DNA of 64,000 nt from Streptomyces roseirectus. Its GTDB lineage: Bacteria > Actinomycetota > Actinomycetes > Streptomycetales > Streptomycetaceae. The stretch is taken from positions 7,568,001 to 7,632,000 of the forward strand of contig NZ_CP060828.1 of the NCBI RefSeq assembly GCF_014489635.1, written 5' to 3'. A model generated the notes under the pieces. That model saw only the letters and a program-made list of their open reading frames with translations. It had not been told where the DNA came from and did not search any database. The stretch's first letter is position 1, and every line of letters begins with the position of its first letter. Shown here piece after piece: positions 1-8,458 of the stretch. Position numbers and translations under genes: made by a program.

Positions 1-1329
1 CTCCTCGACGCGATCCTCGACGAAGCCGGCATCTCCCACGCGGGCCTGGCCGCCCACGTCAACGAGGTGGGCCGCAGACGCGGGCTCACCCTGCGCTACG
101 AACACACCGCGGTGGCCCGCTGGCTGAAGGGCCAGCGCCCCAGGGGCCAGGTCCCGGACCTGATCTGCGAGGTGCTGGCCGCCCGCCTGCACCGCCAAGT
201 CACCCTGGACGACATCGGGTTGGGCGTCCCCGGCGGCGACCCCGGCGCCCCGCACTCCGGCACGCTCACCAACTTCGTGGAGCGCGCGACCGCGCTGTGG
301 CGCTCGGACGAGCAGCAGCGCCCGCACATCCTGGGCGCCCCGGCGGTGACGGGGACGCCCGCGGTGATGCCGGTGTGGGAGTGGGAGAACCCGCCGGAGG
401 ACGTCGACGTCTCCCGGGGCGGGCGCCACCGGGTGACGCCGCAGGACATCGAGATGCTGCGGGCGGCGCGGGCGCACTACGAGCAGATGTACCGCAAGGC
501 CGGCGGCGTCGCGACGCGCGCACGGATCGTCGGCTTCCTGAACGCCGAGGCGGCCCCGCTGCTCAGGGGCGGCTACACGGACGAGACGGGCCGTCAACTG
601 CACCGGGCGACCGGCGGGTTGGTGGCGGTCGCCGGGATCTGCGCGTACGACTCGGACGCGCACGGGCTCGCGCAGCGCTACTTCCACCAGGCGCTGCGCC
701 TCGCGAAGGCCAGCGGGGACCGGGGACTTGGCGCGTACGTGATCGCGCTGCTCGTCAACCAGGCCCTGTTCATGCGGGAGTTCAGACAGGCGGTGGCGTT
801 CGCGGAGGCGGCCCTGCGGACGGCCGGCACGGACATCACCCCGGCGCTCTCCTCGGACCTGTACGCGATGCAGGCCAAGGCGTACGCGCACCTCGGCGAC
901 AGCACGAGCGCGATCTCCCGCATCCGGCGCGCGGAGTCGGCCGCCGAGCGGATCCGGCGCGGCTACGAACCCGACGAGACGGGGTACGTCCAGCCGGGGC
1001 TGGTCAACGTCCAGGTCGCGGAGGCGCTGCTCAGCCTCGGTGACCTCGCGGCCGCCGCCGAGCACGCCGCCGCGGCCGTCGGCACCCCGGCGCACGACCG
1101 GGGCCGGGTGCACCGGCTCGCCATGCTCTCCACGATCGAGCTGCGGCAGGGCAACGCGGACAAAGCTGTCGTCACCGCCGTCGAAATGGCCGAGCAGGCG
1201 CGGGGGATGGAGTCCCAGCGGCTGCGGGACCGGCTGCGCGAGGTCCGTGAGCACCTGGTGCGCAGCGGCGGCGCCGGGACGGCCGAGGCCGCCGAGCTGA
1301 TCGCCGGGGCGCTGCGGGTGCCGCTGTAG
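1..1329 (+). CDS. HTH/TPR-type transcriptional regulator (5' end outside window)
   Basis: The reading frame is open from base 1, so the gene begins upstream and its true start is not visible; the GTG at 67 is internal. The first visible residues (an AAHV...RRRG stretch, then YEHTAVARWLKGQRPRG) read as a helix-turn-helix of the kind found in Streptomyces cytoplasmic regulators. The rest, about 300 residues, is alanine-rich paired helices typical of tetratricopeptide repeats (for example the stretch with AHLGDSTSAISRIRRAE). That architecture resembles NsdA/NsdB-like developmental regulators, but I cannot assign an orthologue. It ends at TAG 1327-1329, with a NUDIX gene following on the same strand. 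Confidence 0.72.
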   Translation, partial: LLDAILDEAGISHAGLAAHVNEVGRRRGLTLRYEHTAVARWLKGQRPRGQVPDLICEVLAARLHRQVTLDDIGLGVPGGDPGAPHSGTLTNFVERATALWRSDEQQRPHILGAPAVTGTPAVMPVWEWENPPEDVDVSRGGRHRVTPQDIEMLRAARAHYEQMYRKAGGVATRARIVGFLNAEAAPLLRGGYTDETGRQLHRATGGLVAVAGICAYDSDAHGLAQRYFHQALRLAKASGDRGLGAYVIALLVNQALFMREFRQAVAFAEAALRTAGTDITPALSSDLYAMQAKAYAHLGDSTSAISRIRRAESAAERIRRGYEPDETGYVQPGLVNVQVAEALLSLGDLAAAAEHAAAAVGTPAHDRGRVHRLAMLSTIELRQGNADKAVVTAVEMAEQARGMESQRLRDRLREVREHLVRSGGAGTAEAAELIAGALRVPL

Positions 1330-1491
1330 ACACATTCACGTCCGGGACGAATGGGACGCGGCGCGCGGGGAAGTCGCACACGGAGAGAACGCCGCGCGCC
1401 CCCTTGGTGCACCCGCTTGTTCCGCTTGCTCTCACCACTGCTCATTCCCTGCTGCGATATTGCCCCTTACCCGACGGAAGGTGGCAGAACC

Positions 1492-2022
1492 GTGCAGTGG
1501 ACGAAAAAAAACGAACAGACCGTGTACGCGAACCGGTGGTTCAGCGTGAACCTCGCGGACGTGGAACTGCCGGACGGACGGCACCTGGACCACTTCCTCA
1601 TCCGGCTGCGCCCGGTCGCGGTCGCGACGGTGGTCAACGAGGCGAACGAGGTGCTGCTGCTGTGGCGGCACCGCTTCATCACGGACAGCTGGGGGTGGGA
1701 ACTCGCGGCGGGCGTCGTGGAGGACGGGGAGGACGTCGCGTACGCGGCGGCGCGGGAACTGGAGGAGGAGACCGGCTGGCGGCCGGGACCCCTGCACCAC
1801 CTGATGACCGTGGAGCCGTCCAACGGACTCACCGACGCCCGCCACCACATCTACTGGTCGGACCAGGGGGAGTACGTCGGACACCCTGTCGACGACTTCG
1901 AGTCGGACCGCCGGGAGTGGGTCCCGCTCAAGCTCGTCCCCGACATGGTCGCCCGGGGTGAGGTCCCGGCCGCCAACATGGCGGCCGCCCTGCTGCTCCT
2001 GCACCACCTCAGGCTCGGCTAA
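1492..2022 (+). CDS. NUDIX hydrolase
   Basis: A 176-residue cytoplasmic pyrophosphohydrolase. The complete Nudix box GX5EX7REUXEEXGU is visible at about residues 74-96 (G-VVEDG-E, then RELEEETGW), which supplies the metal-binding glutamates. The overall form, with a WELAAGVVEDGE segment, fits the ADP-ribose pyrophosphatase-like branch, so an ADP-ribose-type substrate is plausible but inferred. I chose the GTG at 1492 because GGAAGGTGG lies just before it; the open frame continues upstream to 1351, but that part is unlike any Nudix protein. Its stop overlaps the convergent gene's stop by 4 bp. Confidence 0.85.
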   Translation: MQWTKKNEQTVYANRWFSVNLADVELPDGRHLDHFLIRLRPVAVATVVNEANEVLLLWRHRFITDSWGWELAAGVVEDGEDVAYAAARELEEETGWRPGPLHHLMTVEPSNGLTDARHHIYWSDQGEYVGHPVDDFESDRREWVPLKLVPDMVARGEVPAANMAAALLLLHHLRLG

Positions 2023-2276
2023 CGCCCCATCCGCTCCCAGAGAGTGGCCACCAGGGCGCCGATCGAGGTGACCGCCGCGAGTGAGGGGAGTGGCCAGCGG
2101 CGATGCTCCAGATGAACGATCCGGGTGCTCAGCTGGTCCAGTTCCTTGGCGGTCTCCTCGGTGCGATGGTTGAGCAGCGCCAGCCCTCCCTCGACGCGGG
2201 CATATGCCACGTCGAGTCGGCGCCGTAACTCTGCGAGTTCTTCGGTCTTCGTGGGATGTGCCGGATCGCCGGTCAC
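2019..2276 (-). CDS. small coiled-coil protein with C-terminal membrane segment
   Basis: An 85-residue protein. Residues 10-60 are charged heptad-like helix (TEELAELRRRLDVAYARVEG, then further leucines and glutamates). A short hydrophobic segment follows (PSLAAVTSIGALVATLW) and the protein ends in WERMGR. That is the layout of a tail-anchored coiled-coil protein. The GTG at 2276 is preceded by GGAG, so I prefer it to the longer frame reaching 2411. No family is recognised with confidence; small phage XhlA-like proteins share the layout, but there are no phage genes nearby. It is convergent with the NUDIX gene. Confidence 0.5.
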   Translation of the reverse strand: MTGDPAHPTKTEELAELRRRLDVAYARVEGGLALLNHRTEETAKELDQLSTRIVHLEHRRWPLPSLAAVTSIGALVATLWERMGR

Positions 2277-2428
2277 CTCTCCGCTCCTTTCCGCGATGAT
2301 CCGTGATGGTCCGTAGTGGAACGCCATCCCTCGCATGCGCATGACGAGTGAACTCGCCTGGTGGGCGCGTGGGGAGAGTGTGCGGAAGGCATATGCGGGC
2401 CCGGCGCGCACACGGTGTGTGAATGCCG

Positions 2429-2460
2429 CGGGCCCGGCGCTCCGTGGAGTGCCGGGCCCG
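2429..2460 (-). terminator. hairpin downstream of the 3-hydroxyacyl-CoA dehydrogenase gene
   Basis: A 15-bp GC-rich inverted repeat (CGGGCCCGGCgCTCC / GGAGtGCCGGGCCCG, one G-T pair) with a minimal loop. It lies about 20 bp past the stop of the minus-strand gene at 2481. There is no U-run, as is common in Streptomyces. Confidence 0.6.
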
Positions 2461-2480
2461 TTGCCGGTGACGATGGGTAG

Positions 2481-3341
2481 TCAGCCGTAGGTGTAGAAGC
2501 CCGCGCCGGACTTCCGGCCCAGCCGGCCCGCGTCCACCATCCGCTGGAGCAGCGGGGGAGCGGCGTACAGGGGCTCCTTGTACTCCTCGTACATGGAGTG
2601 CGCGACCGAGGCGACCGTGTCCAGGCCGATCAGGTCCGACAGCTTCAGCGGGCCCATCGGGTGGGCGCAGCCCAGCTCCATGCCGTTGTCGATGTCCTCA
2701 CGGCTCGCGATGCCCGTCTCGAACATCCGGATCGCGGACAGGAGGTAGGGGATCAGCAGCGCGTTCACCACGAAGCCCGAGCGGTCCTGGGCGCGGATCG
2801 CGTGCTTGCCGAGCAGCTTCTCGGCGAAGAGCTGGGCCCGGCTGAGGGTGCCCTCGCTGGTCGTCAGCGCCGGGATCAGCTCGACGAGCTTCTGCACCGG
2901 CGCCGGGTTGAAGAAGTGGACGCCGATCACGTGGTCCGGGCGGGAGGTGGCGACGGCGAGCTTCACGAGCGGGATGGACGAGGTGTTGGACGCCAGGATC
3001 GCGTCCGGGCGGGTCACGACCTGGTCCAGGACCTGGAAGATCTCCGTCTTCACCTGCTCGTTCTCGACGACGGCCTCGATCACCAGGTCCCGGTCGGCGA
3101 ACTCGCCGAGGTCCGTGGTGAAGCTCAGGCGCGCGAGCGCGTCGTCCCGCTCGGCCTCGGTGATCTTGCCGCGTTCGGCGGCCTTCGTCAGGGAGGTGAG
3201 CAGCCGGGTCCGGCCCAGCTCCAGGGCCTCGCCGGTCGTCTCCGCGACCTTCACGTCCAGGCCGGCGCGGGCGCAGACCTCGGCGATGCCCGCTCCCATC
3301 TGGCCGCAGCCCACCACTCCGACGCGTTCGATGTCGGTCAC
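2481..3341 (-). CDS. 3-hydroxyacyl-CoA (3-hydroxybutyryl-CoA) dehydrogenase
   Basis: A 286-residue cytoplasmic NAD(P)-dependent dehydrogenase that interconverts 3-hydroxyacyl-CoA and 3-ketoacyl-CoA in fatty-acid/butyryl-CoA or phenylacetate-type metabolism. Near the N-terminus is a Rossmann GxGxxG (GVVGCGQMGAGIAE). The catalytic-histidine region reads GVHFFNPAP, and the C-terminal domain has HPMGPLKLSDLIGLD. The length is normal for single-domain members. The GTG at 3341 is preceded by GGGAG; the longer frame to 3362 has no better site. It is a single-gene unit, divergent from the hydrolase at 3479 and followed by a hairpin. Confidence 0.92.
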   Translation of the reverse strand: MTDIERVGVVGCGQMGAGIAEVCARAGLDVKVAETTGEALELGRTRLLTSLTKAAERGKITEAERDDALARLSFTTDLGEFADRDLVIEAVVENEQVKTEIFQVLDQVVTRPDAILASNTSSIPLVKLAVATSRPDHVIGVHFFNPAPVQKLVELIPALTTSEGTLSRAQLFAEKLLGKHAIRAQDRSGFVVNALLIPYLLSAIRMFETGIASREDIDNGMELGCAHPMGPLKLSDLIGLDTVASVAHSMYEEYKEPLYAAPPLLQRMVDAGRLGRKSGAGFYTYG

Positions 3342-3390
3342 ACCGCTCCCTTTCCGCCGCACATTCTCTGCCTGCTCCGATCGTGCACGT

Positions 3391-3402
3391 TACTAGCAAG
3401 TA
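3391..3402. promoter_or_regulatory. candidate operator TACTAGCAAGTA
   Basis: A short dyad, TACT-A-GC-A-AGTA, lies in the 137-bp divergent region between the dehydrogenase and the exported hydrolase. A second dyad-like sequence, ATCGATGATCGAT, follows immediately. TACTNGCNAGTA-type sites are typical of TetR regulators of acyl-CoA metabolism, which would suit the dehydrogenase. This is inference from position and form only. Confidence 0.33.
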
Positions 3403-3478
3403 TCGATGATCGATCGGCGGGGTCGGGCATGCTGACCCCCGAGACAATCCGCACACCTTGGTTCAAGGGGGTTCTGCT

Positions 3479-4735
3479 ATGGGGCGACTGACCCGACGGG
3501 CGTTCGCGTTGGCGGCGGGGACGGTGGTGGCGGGAGCCGTCACGGGGGGATCGGCGGCGGGGGCGGGGGGTTCCGAGGGGCGTGCGGGTGAGGTGGGGGA
3601 GTCCGGGCGGCACCGGCGGATGCGGGGGATGTGGCTGGCGACCGTCGCGAACCGGGACTTCCCCTCGCGGGCCGGGCTCAGCGCGAAAGCCCAGCGGGCC
3701 GAGCTGACCGGCTGGCTCGACCTCGCCGCGAAGTCCCGCCTCAACACCGTGATCCTCCAGGTGCGGCCCACCGCCGACGCGCTGTGGCCCTCGCCGCACG
3801 AGCCCTGGTCCGCCGTCCTCACCGGGACGCAGGGCAAGGACCCCGGCTGGGACCCGCTGGGGACGGCCGTCCGTGAGGCGCGGGAGCGGGGGCTCCAACT
3901 GCACGCCTGGTTCAACCCGTTCCGCGTCGCCAACCACGCCGACCCGGCGAAGCTCGTCGCCGACCACCCCGCGCGGCTGCACCCCGAGTGGGTCGTCACG
4001 TACGGCGGGCGCATGTACTACAACCCCGGGCTGCCCGAGGTGCGGGCGTTCGTCCGGACGGCGATTCTCGACGCGGTCGGCCGCTACCCGCTGGACGCCG
4101 TCCACTTCGACGACTACTTCTACCCCTACCCCGTCGCCGGGCAGACCTTCGACGACGACTCCGCGTACGCCCGTCACGGCGCCGGGTTCCCCGACCGGGC
4201 CTCCTGGCGGCGCGCCAACATCGACGCCTTCGTCCTCGACATCGCCACCGCCGTCAAACGCATCCGGCCCACCACCCTCTTCGGCATCAGCCCCTTCGGC
4301 GTCTGGCGCAACAAGTCCAGCGACCCCCTCGGCTCCGACACCCGCGCCGCCCAGTCCTACGACGACACCTTCGCCGACACCCGGAAATGGGTCCGCGAGG
4401 GCTGGCTCGACTACATCGTCCCCCAGCTCTACTGGAACATCGGCTTCCCCGCCGCGGACTACGCGAAGCTCGTCCCCTGGTGGGCGGACGTCGCCGAGGG
4501 CAGCCGAACCCGCCTCTACCTCGGCGAGGCCCTGTACAAGGCAGGCGACCCCGCGCAGCCCGCGGCCTGGCAGGACCCGGGTGAACTCTCCAAGCACCTC
4601 ACCCTCGCCGACGCCCACGCCTCGGTACGCGGCCACGTGTTCTTCGCCGCCCGCGAGGTGAGGGCGGACCCGATCGGGGCGTTCACCCGGGTGGTGACGG
4701 ACCACTACAAGGGGGCGGGGAGCAGGGGGAAGTGA
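3479..4735 (+). CDS. exported glycoside hydrolase-like protein (GHL10/DUF187 family)
   Basis: A 418-residue protein. The N-terminus MGRLTRRAFALAAG has the twin-arginine RRxFxL pattern followed by an alanine/glycine signal region, so Tat export is likely. The mature part opens with RMRGMWLATVANRDFPS and runs through LNTVILQVRPTADALWPS, LHAWFNPFRVANH, and DAVHFDDYFYPYPV. These are the hallmarks of the GHL10 TIM-barrel family, bacterial extracellular proteins presumed to act on polysaccharide. The acidic pair in HFDDYFYP is the likely active site by family analogy. The ATG at 3479 follows AAGGGGG. No partner gene is adjacent, and a hairpin follows. Confidence 0.85.
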   Translation: MGRLTRRAFALAAGTVVAGAVTGGSAAGAGGSEGRAGEVGESGRHRRMRGMWLATVANRDFPSRAGLSAKAQRAELTGWLDLAAKSRLNTVILQVRPTADALWPSPHEPWSAVLTGTQGKDPGWDPLGTAVREARERGLQLHAWFNPFRVANHADPAKLVADHPARLHPEWVVTYGGRMYYNPGLPEVRAFVRTAILDAVGRYPLDAVHFDDYFYPYPVAGQTFDDDSAYARHGAGFPDRASWRRANIDAFVLDIATAVKRIRPTTLFGISPFGVWRNKSSDPLGSDTRAAQSYDDTFADTRKWVREGWLDYIVPQLYWNIGFPAADYAKLVPWWADVAEGSRTRLYLGEALYKAGDPAQPAAWQDPGELSKHLTLADAHASVRGHVFFAAREVRADPIGAFTRVVTDHYKGAGSRGK

Positions 4736-4744
4736 GGCGGGGGC

Positions 4745-4772
4745 GGGGTGAGTGCGTCACCGTGCTCACCCC
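4745..4772. terminator. bidirectional hairpin between convergent genes
   Basis: The inverted repeat GGGGTGAG / CTCACCCC with a 12-nt loop lies between the stops of the GHL10 gene and the convergent DUF1918 gene, so it could end both transcripts. Confidence 0.5.
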
Positions 4773-4787
4773 CCGTTCCCTCCCCCC

Positions 4788-4982
4788 TCAGCCCGCCTTC
4801 CCCCGGGCGCGGACCTCGCAGTCCGGGCCCGGGGAGAGGAGGGTTTCGTGGCCGTCGGAGTGGCGGACGCGGTAGGGGGGTTGGCCGGAGGGGCCGAGGA
4901 CTTCGATGATCTCGGTGATCTGGTCCTGGCGGCCGATCACCCGGCTGTGCTGGACGAGTTGGTCGCCCACGGATGCGTGCAT
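4788..4982 (-). CDS. DUF1918 family protein
   Basis: A 64-residue protein, MHASVGDQLVQHSRVIGRQD onward, ending in a HSDGHETLLSPGPDCEV segment. This is the complete DUF1918 pattern of small SH3-like beta-barrel proteins, common in actinomycetes and of unknown function. The ATG is preceded by GAGGAGG at good spacing. It lies downstream of the EamA exporter gene on the same strand (50-bp gap) and could be cotranscribed. Confidence 0.8.
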   Translation of the reverse strand: MHASVGDQLVQHSRVIGRQDQITEIIEVLGPSGQPPYRVRHSDGHETLLSPGPDCEVRARGKAG

Positions 4983-5031
4983 CTGGGCCTCCTCATGTTT
5001 GTGGGGAGTCTAGGACGGCGGACCGGGGGAG

Positions 5032-5931
5032 TCAGCCCCGCGCGCGTTGGGTGACGGCGATGCAGGCGACGACGCCGAGGGCGGTGAGGGGAGCGGCGGG
5101 GGTGAGGTGTTCGGACAGCAGGACGACCGACCAGAGCAGGGTGAGGAGGGGCTGGGCGAGCTGGAGCTGACTGGCCTTGGGGATCCCGATCGAGGCCATG
5201 CCCCGGTACCAGACGACCAGCCCGAGGAACTGGGACCCGGCGGCGACCCACAGCAGCCCGGCGACACCCCGCGCGCTCAGCTCGACACTCTCGTACGACA
5301 GGGCGACCCCAGCCGCGGGCACGGCCAGGGGCAGACACAGCACCAGCGCCCACGCGATCACCTGCCACCCCGGCATGACCCGCGCGAGCCGCCCGCCCTC
5401 GGTGTACCCGGCGGCACACACGATCAGCGCCGCGAACAGGTACACGTCGGCCCCACTGACCGCCCCACCGCTCTGCCGCACGGTGAACCCCGCCACGGCG
5501 ACGGCCCCCGCACCGGCCGCGACCCAGAACGTCCGCGACGGCCGCGCCCCCGTCCGCAGCGCCGAGAACAGTGCCGTCGTCAGCGGCAACAGCCCCACGA
5601 CGACGGCCGCGTGCGCGGTGGACGACGTCCGCAGCGCCAGCGTCGTCAGCAGCGGGAACCCGACGACCACGCCCGCCGCGACGACGACGAGCCCCGCCCG
5701 GTGCTCCCGCGCGGGCAGCGGCACGCGCAGCGCCAGCAGGCACCCGCCCGCGATGACCGCCGCGAGCACACACCGCACGGCGACGAGCGACCACGGCCCG
5801 AAACTCTCCAGCCCCCAGGCGGTCGCGGGGAACGTGAGGGAGAAGGCGACGACCCCGAGCCCGGCTTGCAGGGTGCCGAGCCGCGCACCGGGAAGGGTGC
5901 CGGGCCGCACGCCGGGGACCCCGCCACTCAC
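5032..5931 (-). CDS. EamA/DMT-superfamily exporter
   Basis: A 299-residue inner-membrane protein with about ten hydrophobic segments in two EamA repeats. These proteins export metabolites or amino acids. I chose the GTG at 5931 because it has AGGA about 10 nt upstream and leaves the regulatory palindrome outside the gene. The ATG at 5973 is also in frame (MKPENSAITQ...) but would share its CATG with the start of the divergent MocR gene and has no ribosome-binding site. Control by the neighbouring MocR regulator is very likely from the divergent arrangement. The substrate is unknown. Confidence 0.82.
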   Translation of the reverse strand: MSGGVPGVRPGTLPGARLGTLQAGLGVVAFSLTFPATAWGLESFGPWSLVAVRCVLAAVIAGGCLLALRVPLPAREHRAGLVVVAAGVVVGFPLLTTLALRTSSTAHAAVVVGLLPLTTALFSALRTGARPSRTFWVAAGAGAVAVAGFTVRQSGGAVSGADVYLFAALIVCAAGYTEGGRLARVMPGWQVIAWALVLCLPLAVPAAGVALSYESVELSARGVAGLLWVAAGSQFLGLVVWYRGMASIGIPKASQLQLAQPLLTLLWSVVLLSEHLTPAAPLTALGVVACIAVTQRARG

Positions 5932-5950
5932 CGCTATCCGGTCCTGCGTG

Positions 5951-5963
5951 ATAGCGCTATTCT
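5951..5963. promoter_or_regulatory. palindromic operator and -10 of a leaderless MocR promoter
   Basis: ATAGCGCTAT (5951-5960) is a perfect 10-bp palindrome. TATTCT (5958-5963) overlaps it and sits 8 nt before the ATG at 5972. No ribosome-binding site precedes that ATG, so the transcript is probably leaderless, with TATTCT as its -10. A regulator bound to the palindrome would cover this promoter and the 5' region of the divergent exporter. Confidence 0.45.
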
Positions 5964-5971
5964 CTGGCTTC

Positions 5972-7405
5972 ATGTACGAGCGTAGCAGCGTCACTGACCT
6001 CGCCGACAAGCTGCGAGCCGAGCTCAACCGCTACTCGCCCGGTGGAAAGCTCCCCTCCAGTCGGGCCCTCGTCGAGCGGTACAAGGTCAGCCCGGTGACC
6101 GTCTCGCGGGCGATCGGGCAGCTCGTCGCCGAGGGGCTGGTGGTGACGCGCCCCGGCGCGGGAGCGTTCCGCGCGCGGGAGCGCAGCCCTGAGCGGGCGT
6201 CCGGCGACACCTCGTGGCAGCAGGTCGCGCTGAGCGCGGACGGCGCCGCCGACCTCGTCCCGCGTGCCGTCGACGCGACCGGCGTCACCGTCTCGCTGGC
6301 CGTCCCACCGCCCGGCGTGATCGAGTTCAACGGGGGTTATCCGCACCCGTCGCTCCAGCCGGAGCGCGCGATGTCGGCGGCGCTCGCGCGGGCGGGCCGG
6401 CGGCCGGGGGCGTGGGGGAGACCCCCGCTGGAGGGGCTGCCCGAGCTGCGGGAGTGGTTCGCGCGGACCGTCGGCGGGACAGTTACGTCCGCGGAGGTGC
6501 TGATCGGCGCCGGCGGACAGGCGGGGCTGACGACGGCCCTGCGCGCGCTCGCTCCGCCGGGCGCGCCGGTGCTCGTCGAGTCGCCCACGTACCCCGGCAT
6601 GCTGGCGATCGCCCGCTCCTCGGGCCTGCGTCCGGTTCCCGTGCCGGTCGACTCCGACGGCGTCCGGCCCGCGCTGCTCGCGGACGCGTTCCGGGCGACC
6701 GGCGCGCGGGTGTTCGTCTGCCAGCCCCTCTTCCAGAACCCCACCGGCGCCGTCCTCGCGCCCGAGCGGCGGACGGAGGTGCTGCGGGTCGCGCGGGACG
6801 CGGGGGCGTTCGTCGTCGAGGACGACTACGTCCGCCGGCTCGTCCACGCCGACGCGGGGCCTCTCCCTCGGCCCCTGATCGCCGACGATCAGGACGGTGT
6901 CGTCGTCCACGTCAGTTCGCTGACGAAGGCGACGTCGCCGAGTTTCCGGGTGAGCGCCCTGATCGCGCGGGGGCCCGCGCTGGCCCGGCTGCGGGCGATC
7001 CAGATCGTGGACACGTTCTTCGTGCCGAGGCCCCTTCAGGAAGCGGCGCTGGAACTGGTCGGCTCGCCCGCCTGGCCCCGCCATCTCCGCGCCCTGTCCG
7101 CCGAGTTGCAGCGACGCCGCACGGCACTGACCACCGCCCTCACCACCCACCTCCCCACCCTCACCCTCCCCCACATCCCCACCGGCGGCTACCACCTCTG
7201 GCTCCGCCTCCCCGACACCACGGACGAAGCCGCCCTCACCACCGCCGCCCTCCACGAAGGCGTCGCCCTCACCCCGGGCCACCCCTACTTCAGCGCCGAA
7301 CCCCCTGGCCCCCACCTCCGCCTCAGCTTCGCGGCGGTGGCGGGAACGGACGAACTCGCGGAAGGCGTACGCCGCTTGAGCAGGGCATACGAGACGACGA
7401 GCTAA
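5972..7405 (+). CDS. MocR-type regulator: GntR HTH fused to PLP-dependent aminotransferase fold
   Basis: 477 residues. The N-terminal winged helix spans roughly residues 1-75 (DKLRAELNRYSPGGKLPSSR, then VSPVTVSRAIGQLVAEGLVV). The rest is a fold-type I aminotransferase domain with a PLP-lysine signature (SLTKATSPSFR, lysine about residue 319) and the cofactor-binding VEDDY. MocR proteins sense amines or amino acids, or PLP itself, and commonly control a divergent gene, here the EamA exporter. The long upstream open frame from 5177 is only antisense to that exporter. The start at 5972 is set by the HTH and looks leaderless. The last 4 bp overlap the convergent DUF6461 gene. Confidence 0.9.
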   Translation: MYERSSVTDLADKLRAELNRYSPGGKLPSSRALVERYKVSPVTVSRAIGQLVAEGLVVTRPGAGAFRARERSPERASGDTSWQQVALSADGAADLVPRAVDATGVTVSLAVPPPGVIEFNGGYPHPSLQPERAMSAALARAGRRPGAWGRPPLEGLPELREWFARTVGGTVTSAEVLIGAGGQAGLTTALRALAPPGAPVLVESPTYPGMLAIARSSGLRPVPVPVDSDGVRPALLADAFRATGARVFVCQPLFQNPTGAVLAPERRTEVLRVARDAGAFVVEDDYVRRLVHADAGPLPRPLIADDQDGVVVHVSSLTKATSPSFRVSALIARGPALARLRAIQIVDTFFVPRPLQEAALELVGSPAWPRHLRALSAELQRRRTALTTALTTHLPTLTLPHIPTGGYHLWLRLPDTTDEAALTTAALHEGVALTPGHPYFSAEPPGPHLRLSFAAVAGTDELAEGVRRLSRAYETTS

Positions 7406-7962
7406 CGCACGTCAACGAACCCGCACAAGAACACCCCCTCCTCGAACACATCCGGCGTCACCCGCACCCCGGTGATCCGCCGCGCCAACTCGAAACACGC
7501 CCCAACCCTCGACTCCCCGACGAACCCCGCCTCCCTCACCCACCCGCCCACCCGCTCCGCCTCCGGCCCGTCCCGCCGCTCAGGAAACAACGGCTCGAAG
7601 TGCAACCTCCGCACACCGTCCGCGTACCAGCAGAAGTGATCGAGAGCATCAGCGGTAAGAAAATGCGAAACGATCACCCGCCCCCGGGACAGCGGCAGCA
7701 TCACCTCATCGGTGATCCCCAGCCGGCCGTTGTACTCCACCAACAACGTCCACCCCTCCAACTGACCCGCCCCCACCAGAAATCGCCTCTCACTCCATGT
7801 GTCGTACGAGGGCTCGAGCAGCCCATCCACCCCAACAATCCGCGCCCCCGGCTCAACCCCCAACTCCCGGAACATTCCCTCGGGCGTGAGACCGCGCAGC
7901 AGGGTCAGACAGTACGCGTCCGCCAGCGCGGGAAACCGCTCACTGAACCAGTCGTAGTCCAT
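7402..7962 (-). CDS. DUF6461 family protein
   Basis: A 186-residue soluble protein beginning MDYDWFSERFPALADAYCLT. The body contains LLVEYNGRLGITDEVMLPLS, SHFLTADALDHFCWYADG and RITGVRVTPDVFEEGVFLCG. These segments match the actinobacterial DUF6461 family of unknown function, in which a WxxxRFPALA start and a terminal region on an ITG/VRVT theme recur. An in-frame ATG at 7971 (MRAMDYDW) is an equally possible start. The open frame extending to 8442 is GC-rich noise. It is convergent with the MocR gene. Confidence 0.68.
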   Translation of the reverse strand: MDYDWFSERFPALADAYCLTLLRGLTPEGMFRELGVEPGARIVGVDGLLEPSYDTWSERRFLVGAGQLEGWTLLVEYNGRLGITDEVMLPLSRGRVIVSHFLTADALDHFCWYADGVRRLHFEPLFPERRDGPEAERVGGWVREAGFVGESRVGACFELARRITGVRVTPDVFEEGVFLCGFVDVR

Positions 7963-8458
7963 GGCCCTCATCCTCGCTCCCCGGGACGGAGTGCGGGGTG
8001 GCGTCCCGCCCAGTGGTGATGGTGCCTCGCGAAGTGGTGCAGCGCGGCGCGGAGTTCGTGACCCGGGAGGTCGGTTCGCCGGCGCCTGGATGGTGTCCCG
8101 CCGGGTGGTGTGGCGATGCGGGGCCGTTGGCCTCCGCCCGGAGCTGAAGTGGCGCCCGCCTGGCCACGGCGTGGGCTGCTCACCGGCACCGGCACCCCGA
8201 CGTGCCGCGCCGACGCCGGCCCGGCGGGCCGCCTCGCGGAGTCGCCGGCTCCACGCCGGTACACCATCCAACGGGACGTGACCGGCGCCTGTGCGCAGCA
8301 CTGAGGCTGGGCGGGCACCTGCGGCCGCCGCTCCGGATCCGGTTGGTGGCCTGCGGCCCGCATGCGCGAGCCGATGTTCCGCTCGCCCAACCACTCGTCG
8401 CCCCCGCCCCCGCGAAACCCGCTCGTCCCCGTCGCCCCCCACCTGTCACCCTCCTCCC
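7963..8458. other. non-coding gap with an imperfect direct repeat
   Basis: About 490 bp between divergent genes. Several open frames exist on both strands, but none has a start with a ribosome-binding site or recognisable protein content. Two imperfect direct copies of a GTCCCGCC-N-GTGGTG motif lie near 7997-8031 and 8089-8120. The stretch may be the remains of a gene. Confidence 0.4.

Noticed and set aside
5177..5971. An extra 265-residue N-terminal extension of the MocR gene
   Set aside because: That part is antisense to the EamA exporter and unlike any MocR protein; the HTH starts at 5972.
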